Source of the DNA: Mixophyes australis
Taxonomy: Eukaryota > Chordata > Amphibia > Anura > Limnodynastidae
Assembly: GCA_036250195.1 (NCBI GenBank)
Contig: JAVHZZ010000010.1
Location: 80,893,257-80,957,256 of the forward strand
Reading direction: 5' to 3'
DNA length: 64,000 nucleotides
Both the position numbers and the translations under genes were made by a program. This document shows positions 56,012 through 64,000 of the stretch, piece after piece (position 1 is the first letter of the stretch; the number at the start of each line of letters is the position of its first letter). Below the pieces are notes generated by a model. That model searched no databases and was not told where the DNA came from. It was given only the letters and a program-made list of their open reading frames with translations.

Positions 56012-57017
56012 GCAGTGCCTGTGTGCTGCCTGACCTACTGTGTGTACTTCTTAATAGTCCAATGTTTCCGTCTCTCTCAATTTCCCTTGCCCTTGTCCAG
56101 GTATTATTTACAATCAGGAAATCCTCTTAGCCTGATTATATGAGTCATACAGATTGTGTGAGAGGAGCGCGTATGTAAAATATATTTCTAAGTGCATGAT
56201 AGACTGTTGTGCTGGCCTTCATACGCCACAAGGATGTATGCAGTTCCATCTGCTAATTATCACCATGGCCTTCTTTCTATAATCCAAGGTAATAAATGGC
56301 TGTATACAAAATGTTACAAATTACACTTTTATAATTGAGAGAGATCGTGTGCAATTGGAACTGACCTGTATATTAAGTATAGTCACACAGACAGGAGACT
56401 CAACCTGGTGCATATTGTGTAAGTATTTGGAACATTTTCAAATGCGATTTACATATTAATACATATTTTTTATTGCAAATTCAATTGATTAAACAGAAAT
56501 GATTTAAGCAGAAAGTTAGTTATTTCAGCAGATCTCTTCAAGTCAAAAACTGACGGTCGGCCATGTGTCCACAAATTGAATTTACAACCTGTGCTCCTAT
56601 ATTGCTTATACCACCTGTGTGCTGTATGTTACTCGAAAGCAGATAGGTATATGTATGCAGAGAGGAACCGACTAACAGATGGTTGCCTTAACTTCCTCCT
56701 AATCGGCACACTTGTGGAGGATCCAGGTGAAAGTAAACCCTGCAATCGGAACGGTGCTTCTCAATAGGTGTGTATAAAAGTGAACAGAGGCCATTGATCA
56801 TACTAGGGGACCTGAAGAGGAAAATAATCAAGAAAGCAGCCTAGTCGTTCAGCCGGACTAATTGGGGTTGCACTCCAGGTCCTTTTGCACCAATGGGTTC
56901 GACCTCAAATGTACCCACTGTGACACCTGTTACACCACAGCTGCCTCTCTGCAAAAGATTTGAAGGAGAGCTAAAGGTAATTAATTGCTCTAACATTGGG
57001 AATTACACACATCTCAC
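56012..57017. other. Unassigned sequence
   Basis: Upstream of the antisense ORF on its own strand. No clear TATA or CpG-rich promoter seen. Confidence 0.4.
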
Positions 57018-57350
57018 TTCATCATCATCCGCATTTATTTATATGGCGCCACTGATTCCGCAGCGCTGTACAGAGAACTCACCCACATCAGTACCTGCCC
57101 CATTGGGGCTTACAGTCTAAATTCCCTAACATTCACACAGACAGACAAAGAGAGAGACTAGGGTCATTTTTGATAGCAGCCAATTATGTATGGTTTTGGA
57201 GTGTGGGAGGAAACCGGAGCACCCGGAGGAAACCCACGCAAACACGGGGAGAACATACAAACTCCTCACAGATAAGACCATGGCTGGGAATCAAACTCAT
57301 GACCCCAGTGCTGCTGTAAGGCAGGAGTGCTAACCACTAGACCACTGTCA
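57018..57350 (-). mobile_element. tRNA-derived SINE with LINE-like tail, copy 3
   Basis: Minus-strand head with box B-like gagtttgattccc, middle gtttcctccgggtgctcc, and tail cgctgcggaatcagtggcgc followed by a degenerate (atg)n. Confidence 0.82.
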
Positions 57351-57876
57351 CTTATACAAAACAACCTTGGAAAACAATGTGCAAGTCCCTATATTATGCA
57401 TTGCTGTTTGTATAGTTTCATCTCCTCTTGGCACTCTATTAACCCTCCTTACTTATTATCATTTTATCTGTGTAATTTGGTCTGCAGATGTTGGTGCCCC
57501 ATGTTGACATTTTCCACCTTTTAGTTCTGTTTTTTTCTCTCCAACTTTTATTGCCTTCATTAAAATATATACCACCTTGTCTGTATGTCTTAAAGCGTGT
57601 ACATTACTCTCATCATTTTAACTGTTGGCTCACCTAGAGATCATGACTATATCCTCAACTCAGCTAACTTTTATTTTTTTAATCCAGAGCCCTACTTCCC
57701 AACAGTCTTGCTTTTTACAGGACATTCCTGAATTACAAGGGCAAATGGGAATAAAACCGTTGGGTATTGCGGGAAAGATGGATTATGATTGATAAAACGA
57801 ATTATCTGGAGAAAGCTATATTCTTTCAAGTTCTGCAGCCAAGGTGTAAAAAATTGCCCTATGGCCCATCAGCACT
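57351..57876. other. Unassigned sequence
   Basis: Nothing recognised. Confidence 0.45.
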
Positions 57877-57884
57877 GCTCTACC

Positions 57885-58282
57885 CAGGGCCGGTGCTAGG
57901 GTCCACGGCGCCCTAGGCATTTTTAAAAAATCGCCGCCCCCCCCCCCCCCCCCCAAAAAAAATCGCCGCCCTCCGCCCTCCTCCCTCCTCTCCTTACCTT
58001 GTCTCACCACCGCCGCCTCTCTGCTCCGTCTCCTCCCCTCCACTCACTGACACTAGTAAGTGGAGGGGAGGAGACGGAGCAGAGAGGCGGCGGTGGTGAC
58101 AATATAGCCTCTTCCCCCCCCCCCCCCCCCTCCCCGTGCATCTGAATGCTGTGCGGCGGCCGTGACAGGTATGGTCAGTGGTCGCCGCACAGTTTTAAAG
58201 TATTTTAGAATTCTGTGGCGCCCTCCAGAGCCCGGCGCCCTAGGCAAGTGCCTAACCTTGCCTAATGGGAGCGCCGGGCCTG
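57885..58282. mobile_element. hAT-type MITE with long hairpin (398 bp)
   Basis: Ends CAGGGCCGGTGCTAGGG and GCGCCGGGCCTG, with a perfect 8-bp duplication gctctacc (57877-57884, 58283-58290). C-homopolymer runs occur at ~57939-57954 and ~58115-58130. A 41-bp-arm hairpin occupies 58004-58099. Confidence 0.88.
58004..58099. repeat. 41-bp-arm hairpin
   Basis: tcaccaccgccgcctctctg (start of the left arm) pairs perfectly with the right arm ending cagagaggcggcggtggtga across a 14-nt loop (58045-58058). Confidence 0.9.
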
Positions 58283-58290
58283 GCTCTACC

Positions 58291-59373
58291 CCTTTTGTAC
58301 GCCACACCACCAGCTCTGACTGTAGCTTCCTTCTCCAACAAGTGCTAAACATTTTCTGGCTACAACAGGAACCCACTATCTGGACCTTTTGTTGCTGGGT
58401 AACCATGCTACTTTTATTTTCTAACTCTGTATCTGGCTTCCTGCTGACTTCCATTATCTTCTCTATCATTATACTGCCAGTTAACAGATCTCTGTCTTCC
58501 TCAAGTTAAACATTGTTGATGGCTACAGACTTATCTCTTCCTAATCACTTCAAAACTAAAGAAAACCCTGGCACGCCACAGTTATACATTTAAGACAATA
58601 AGATGTTCAGACCTTAGTCAAATGCACTTAAAGCCGAACAAGCGGTTGTAATTGCTGTGGGTATGGGTGCTTGTGTGTAAAGGTTTGTTTGTTTGTTTTT
58701 AAGGACAGAGCGCAGGATGGACACCTTGCAGGGGGAAACCTAGACTTTCTTTGGTGGGGGGGGGGGGCGATTTCACATAGGTGCGCCCATCCTCCACGCT
58801 GATTGATTGGCCTTGCCCTTTTCTTTGCAATGATTGGATCTCTCCGCAGCAACTTTAAGGTATGAAGATTGCTGCTAGGGGAAGCGATTTCCACGATCGC
58901 CCCCCCCCCCCTCTGGAGCCGCTAGAGCATACTTGGCTAAATAAAAACACTTCCTTAATAAATATTATTCATCTTCAGAATAAACAGCTTTTGATTTTCA
59001 AGTACAGGATCTATTTTCCAGAATGCTTGGCACCTTAAGGTTACTGTATGAAGGTTTTTTTCTGTAATGTCGAACACTATGCTGAAAATCTACTCAAATA
59101 CATTTAAGAATTCTCCACACTGCCCCAAGCATTTCCTTCCTCTACCAAAATGCTGTAATGTATCTTTTTCGTTCTGTTTGGAGCTTTTGAATAATTAGTT
59201 TACGCATATGAGATCCCCTGCCTGGTTGTCTTACGGGGCAGTAGTTTCCACAGTCAATTAAATATGTGGAAAATTACTATCAATCGGCTGTAATCTGACT
59301 CAATATAGCCAATACTCAATGAAGAGGCTATTCTACTGACCACTACAGAAGAGAATTATTTTTAGCGATCTAC
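58291..59373. other. Unassigned sequence with G/C runs
   Basis: A G12 run near 58748 and a C run near 58900 flank a GC-richer segment (58690-58920), possibly another MITE. No borders could be set. Confidence 0.35.
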
Positions 59374-60175
59374 ACAGATCAGCCACAACATGAAAACCAC
59401 CTGCCTAATATTGTAATAATATATATCCCCCTCATGCCGCACAAACAGCTCTGACCCGTCGAGGTAGGGACTCCACTAGACCTCTGAAGGTGTACTGTGG
59501 TATCTGGCACCAAGACGTTGGCTGCACATGCTATCAGTCCCGTAAGTTGCGAGGTGGGCTACGTGTCAAAGTAACATCCACAGAAATGCCAGAACCCAAG
59601 GTTTTCCAGCAGAGCAATTCCCAGAGCACCATACTACCTCCGCTGGCTTGTCTTCTTTCCATAGTGCATCCTATTGCCATCTCTTCCCCAGGTAAACGAT
59701 GCACACACACTCGACTGTCCACATAATTTAAAATAAAACATGATTCCTCAGACCAGGCCACCTTCTTCTGTTGCTTCATGGTCCTTCCGGTCTTTTTTAT
59801 TATTCATTTTTATTTATAAGGCGCCACAAGGCGTCCGCAGCGCCGACGCTCATGTGCTTGTAGGCGCTTTTGGCCGTGGACTGGGTCAGCACGGCACTGC
59901 GATGCACATGTGTTCCGACACCTTCTATCATAGCCTGCATTAATTTTTCAGCGATTTGTGCTACAGTAGGTCTTCTTGGGGATTGGACCAAACTGACTAA
60001 CCTTCGCTTCCCATGCACATCAGTGAGGCTGGTACACCAGTTGTCCTTCCTTGGACCACTTTTGGTAGGCCGTTTTGGAGATTTTCTGGCTGTTCACTTG
60101 CTGCCTAATATATCCCACCCCTTGACAGGTTCCATTGTAATGCGCTAATCAATGTTATTCACTGATCGGTGCGTA
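59374..60175 (-). pseudogene. Tc1-like transposon remnant, internally deleted
   Basis: Both ends are present: acagatcagccacaacatg at 59374 and a complementary tcactgatcggtgcg at ~60175. On the minus strand the transposase shows VAQIAEK (~59950), WSEESCFIL (first catalytic position, ~59745), RLPGEEM (~59690) and VDVTLT (~59580). The code then jumps directly to the 3' untranslated end, so the C-terminal catalytic half is deleted. It is additionally interrupted near 59797-59905. Confidence 0.82.
59797..59905 (-). mobile_element. LINE/SINE tail inserted in the Tc1 remnant
   Basis: ttattattcatttttattt, aaggcgcc and gtccgcagcgcc form a reversed LINE/SINE-type tail that breaks the transposase reading. 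It is younger than the Tc1 copy. Confidence 0.5.
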
Positions 60176-60736
60176 TATATACAATATAGTAAAACATTCT
60201 AGTGGTCAGTGTATTGTAGATAGCATTCTAGTGACTGACATACCATACTGAGAGCTGTCTAGTGACAAATAATGACCATTCTAGTGATCACTTTACAATG
60301 CAGTTCTCTATACAGTGCATAACTCCCAAATTTGCTGTGGTTTTACAATGCAGATACCAGTCCTCCATTGGCCACACGAGGCAGATACCCCCTCTCACCC
60401 AATCTCTGATGGCTTTACTGTACAGACTACCTACATCTCTGATATCTTTGCAATGCAGACTCCTCATCCCATGTTTTTTTGTACACACAATACAGACCTC
60501 ATTTTGGTGGTGAAATAATGAGGATCAGATTACTTACACCTACTACTGTGCCAGGCGTTCTTTTGGACAAGAAGCTTGTCTGTTGTGGTAAGCCATCATA
60601 TACAACATTAAATGCCTTTCAGCACTTTGGTGACATCATCTGCTGTTCACCTATCAGTGCGTCGCGCCCATTCGACATGCTGGTGAATGTCCACTGCTAT
60701 CTGCCAATCATAAGGCTGGGGTTGTCTCCAGGGAAA

Positions 60737-60739
<3 letters not shown>
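60176..60739. other. Unassigned sequence
   Basis: Contains loosely repeated 'ttctagtg' (60190-60300) and 'tttgcaatgcag' / 'tttacaatgcag' phrases (60290-60460), suggesting a degenerate tandem repeat. No gene. Confidence 0.35.
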
Positions 60740-60794
<55 letters not shown>

Positions 60795-60795
60795 A

Positions 60796-60830
<35 letters not shown>
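60740..60830. repeat. (GT)n-(AT)n compound microsatellite
   Basis: About 45 bp of GT, a gtatgtat step, more GT, then AT. Confidence 0.95.
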
Positions 60831-61203
60831 TAGTAACTACTCATTACAAGTAAAATGCCTATTAGCCAGCTTGTCTTTGTTGTCAAATACTGGCTTCGCT
60901 CGCTTGCTCTTTAAAAGTGTCCGAATGGGGGCTGCTTAAGCCTAGTTAGCTGATGGCCTTGGTCTGGTAATATGTGAGGTCCTTTGTCCGCTGTACTAAT
61001 TGTACCATAGGATGTGATCATTTATCTGGAGGAAAAAAGGACACCCCTAGACCTTCACAATTTTCAATACAGGAAAATCAAGGAATTGAGAGCAAGTATA
61101 ACAATTTCATTTCAGACAAATAGGAAGAGAAGATAGCTGTCCCTACTTTGGTTAGTATGTACTCATCCAATGACAGGGAAAAAACAAACTTAAAGAACCA
61201 TCT

Positions 61204-61566
61204 GAATTTCAACCAACCACAATGTAATTAAAACCATTTTATTCAGTTATTATAAAACATATTAAAAACAATAAATCATTATTAAAATAAAACACCTTAT
61301 TTGACAGACCAAGCTTTTAAAAGTGGAATCCATATTGGAGGTTCATTTATTCTGTGTCTATTTTAACTGACTATTCCCTGGTCCTTTTGAGCAGTGAGTG
61401 CACCTCTGGAATAAGATTAATAAAATTACTAAATGGAGTTAGATGTTTAACAGACCAACATTATTTCTGTTAAACAAGGTGGATTATTTTAATGTTGATT
61501 TATTGTGTTTAATATGTTTTATAATTGAATAAAAATGTTTTAATTATATTGTGGTTGGTTGAAATT
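61204..61566. mobile_element. AT-rich MITE with ~85-bp inverted repeats
   Basis: atttcaaccaaccacaatgt at the left mirrors tattgtggttggttgaaat at the right. The arms continue with several mismatches for ~85 bp around a unique centre. No clear target duplication. Confidence 0.7.
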
Positions 61567-61598
61567 TAGATCAGAGAATAAGCTCCCTTGGTTCTCTT

Positions 61599-61621
61599 AA
61601 AAAAAAAAAAAAAAAAAAAAA
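61599..61621. repeat. Poly(A) run
   Basis: About 22 consecutive A. Could be the tail of a + strand retrocopy, but no source sequence was recognised upstream. Confidence 0.7.
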
Positions 61622-62480
61622 ATTCCATTCATCTGGAGCACTGGACAGATTATGGCAACAGACATTTTTGGTCTGATCACAACGCCCTCAAATACCTAGT
61701 CCCTCTTCTTTAAGGAAATTGACTTTCTCTAATTATCTATCCTGTTTTTTATCAATGGAGAGGGGAGAGAAGGAGATGTGAAGATTAAGAAATTGTTTTG
61801 GTGCATGGGGATTAATTGGGAAGGCACACAGAGCAGAACAGATGATAAGACGAATATTATTAACCCGTGTTTATGGTTAATTAGTCTTTATGGTCCTGCT
61901 GCGCGATAGTTTCATTTCACACTGATAATTTCACTCCACTTTAATACTGGGGAATATAATCTGGAATCTGCATTATGTACATTGTACTGGACTACACAAC
62001 ATAGCAATTCTTAAGTAGATTGTTTGCTTTTCTTTCTTTTCCTTCCTTACAAATTTGGAATAGTCTAAAGTTGAAAATCTTGACACTGTTTTTCCACTTC
62101 CTGTTTTGCATAAAGTCACCGTCTTTCTGTTTTTTAAGGAGAGTGTAACTCCGTGTACAGTGTGTTGTAAGACTAGGGTTTTGTTAGAAAGCTATTGTGA
62201 CAGTGGGGTGACATTTTTGAGATTTTTTTTTATTAATATACATGTTTGTAAAATATGCCCCTTTTTAAAATAGGGTTTTTGTAGCGTTGTGCATGTCAAA
62301 TAGAGATGTGTGCTCTGTATACTCAAAGTGGCTTCACTTGAGAGTACAAATATGGCTGATTTATCCATTCTGTATCACTATTAACCCTGGCACCACTCTC
62401 ATTATAAAGTTTAATCGGTCTGAGCGGTGCCAGAGGCTGTAATGGAATCGTTTTAAACATCCTGCTCCCACCTACAAATC
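61622..62480. other. Unassigned AT-rich sequence
   Basis: Nothing recognised. Confidence 0.45.
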
Positions 62481-62484
62481 TTAA

Positions 62485-62601
62485 CTAGCCCTAGTGCTGC
62501 CAGCCTAGGCTGGCACTTGCAAAATCGGGGGGAAAGGAAACCTGTAGTGTGGATTGCCCACGGATTGCGTTCAGGCCGTGGGGCATCCCAATGTTTTTAT
62601 T

Positions 62602-62689
<88 letters not shown>

Positions 62690-63298
62690 GCGGCGCGTAT
62701 GAGGGTTTTTTATTTCAAAAGAATGAAAGAGGGTAGTTTAAGGGTGTGTTATTTCAAATAAAATTTATTTTTAAGTATGTGTGTGTTATTTATAATTTTC
62801 CATAGTGCACTACAGGTCTCAACAGGTCCTAGGTGCAAGGCCTGGCACTTGTCGCTCTCCAAATGCCAGCATGCCCTGGCAGCCATGGGTATATACAAGC
62901 GCCAGTTTGGTACCACAAGCGCCAGCATGCCCAAACACTTAATGGCAGCCTGGGCATGCTGGGACCTGTAGTGCACCAGGAACAGAATATGTTTTTTATT
63001 ATTTAATTATTGCCCTAAAGGTGTGGGAAAAGCCCTAGTGCTGTTCTTTTTTTGGTTGGTTTTTTGTTTGTTATGCAAACCCTATCTCACTAGGGAATCC
63101 AGCCCTATGCTGACCAGCCTGGGACTGGATTATCATTATAGCAGGGTAACCCCCCCCACGCTGCAGTTTCCCTGCTATAGTGCCACCATCCCAGGCTGGA
63201 AAACCCTATTGCAGGTATTTGTAAATTTGGGGGGACCCCACGCTTTTTGTCCCCCCAATTTTGCAATTTCCAGCTTAGGCCAGCAGCACTAGGGCTAG
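62485..63298. mobile_element. piggyBac-like MITE (814 bp)
   Basis: Ends CTAGCCCTAGTGCTGCCAGC and its near-complement ending GCAGCACTAGGGCTAG, flanked by TTAA (62481-62484, 63299-63302), the piggyBac target. Inverted arms run ~50 bp. The interior has nested cagcatgcc inverted repeats and an AT microsatellite. Confidence 0.75.
62603..62686. repeat. (AT)n microsatellite
   Basis: About 85 bp of AT with one tatttat step, inside the piggyBac-like MITE. Confidence 0.95.
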
Positions 63299-63555
63299 TT
63301 AAGATTTATAGGGGGGAGGGGGAGAGACATGCTGGGTTTGTTTGTTTGTATTTAATTATTATTATCATTGTTGTTGTTTAATGATCTGCCTTGTGGAGTC
63401 ACCCCCAGCAGTGCAGTAAATAAATTAAGCGATGTCACTGAGGGGGCCGGACATTTAAAATGGATACAAGTGTGTTGTATGTTAATGGCCACCTCCTGTT
63501 GAATCTCAACGTCCTATTTGTGGCTCAACGTGATTTAACCCATGCATGTGATAGA

Positions 63556-63775
63556 AAAGGGGCGTATATGGGGTAGCATATCGGAGAAAAGTTGGTGAGC
63601 ATATGTTATTTGCAGAGGGTGAGGTGTTAGAAAAGCTGTTGGGCAGATGAGGTGACATGTGGAAGAAAAGCTGGTAGGCATATGGGATGCCATGTGAGAG
63701 GAAAGCTGGTGAGCACAGGTGGCATGCGAGGATATGGGGTGACAAGTGAGAGAAGATCTGTTGGGTATATAGTGT
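63556..63775 (+). repeat. Degenerate ~35-bp minisatellite
   Basis: About six imperfect units with gagaaaagctggtgagcat and atggggtgacatgtgag as core phrases. The minus-strand open frame across it (63506-63832, with YxxHMxP-type repeats) is a by-product. Confidence 0.6.
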
Positions 63776-64000
63776 GATTATACTTACACACCATCTAAAA
63801 TTTAAGAAAACTATTGAAACTCTTTCACTCAAACTACAAAAAACTATGAAATTACAACTATTAAGTGTTCCTTACGGCATACATAAATGGTATGCGTTTA
63901 GATCTTGTGGTTAGTTGACAATTCAGCATGGTCATGGGATGAAATTGCTGTCATTCACGAAATGGTGAATGTATGTGCTGGATAGAATGTGGGTGAGTAA

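Noticed and set aside
60739..60939. Cys/Val and Ile/Tyr repeat frames (also near 25.7 and 62.6 kb)
   Set aside because: They are translations of GT and AT microsatellites.
63506..63832. 108-codon minus-strand frame
   Set aside because: It is produced by the degenerate minisatellite.

Overview
This is a 64 kb stretch of vertebrate nuclear DNA, most likely from a frog. The reasons are long introns, low gene density, dense DNA-transposon content (hAT, Harbinger-like, Tc1-like, piggyBac-like), L2-like LINEs, and tRNA-derived SINEs whose tails look like LINE tails. The amphibian assignment rests on recognising repeat styles by eye, not on a search. No bacterial or organellar genes are present.

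Layout. 0-7.8 kb: an L2 3' end, small palindromic MITEs and a broken Tc1 transposase. 7.9-18.3 kb: three nearly identical hAT-type elements in direct tandem, separated by two copies of the same 860-bp spacer. Target-site duplications and diagnostic base differences show that the middle element is a chimera made by unequal crossing over between two older insertions. Each element carries a 100-bp tandem array (8, 9 and 16 units), a second array with a period near 100 bp, and one intact 219-codon ORF that is not a recognisable transposase. 18.5-26.6 kb: a decayed LTR retroelement with two diverged LTR-like ends and a frameshifted gag with two zinc knuckles; pol was not found. 26.8-28.8 kb: a 2-kb Harbinger-like element with a possible coding exon. 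29-42.6 kb: non-autonomous hATs, MITEs, a SINE and a three-layer LINE/MITE nest.

The one clear host gene is on the + strand from about 43 kb. It is the 5' part of b4galnt4, which makes LacdiNAc (GalNAc beta1-4 GlcNAc) on glycoproteins. A CpG-rich candidate first exon is followed by seven coding exons (44484-51832). They encode a cytoplasmic tail, a signal anchor, a stem and the first part of the PA14-like domain. The catalytic half lies beyond the window, so intron 7 is at least 12 kb. That intron holds an intact intronless 485-codon ORF on the opposite strand (54554-56011). It is unrecognised, with an acidic Ser/Thr-rich body and a C-terminal coiled coil, and it is the best candidate for an undescribed gene here. 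The rest of the intron is repeats: SINE, a hairpin-bearing hAT, a Tc1 remnant, MITEs, microsatellites and a piggyBac-like MITE.
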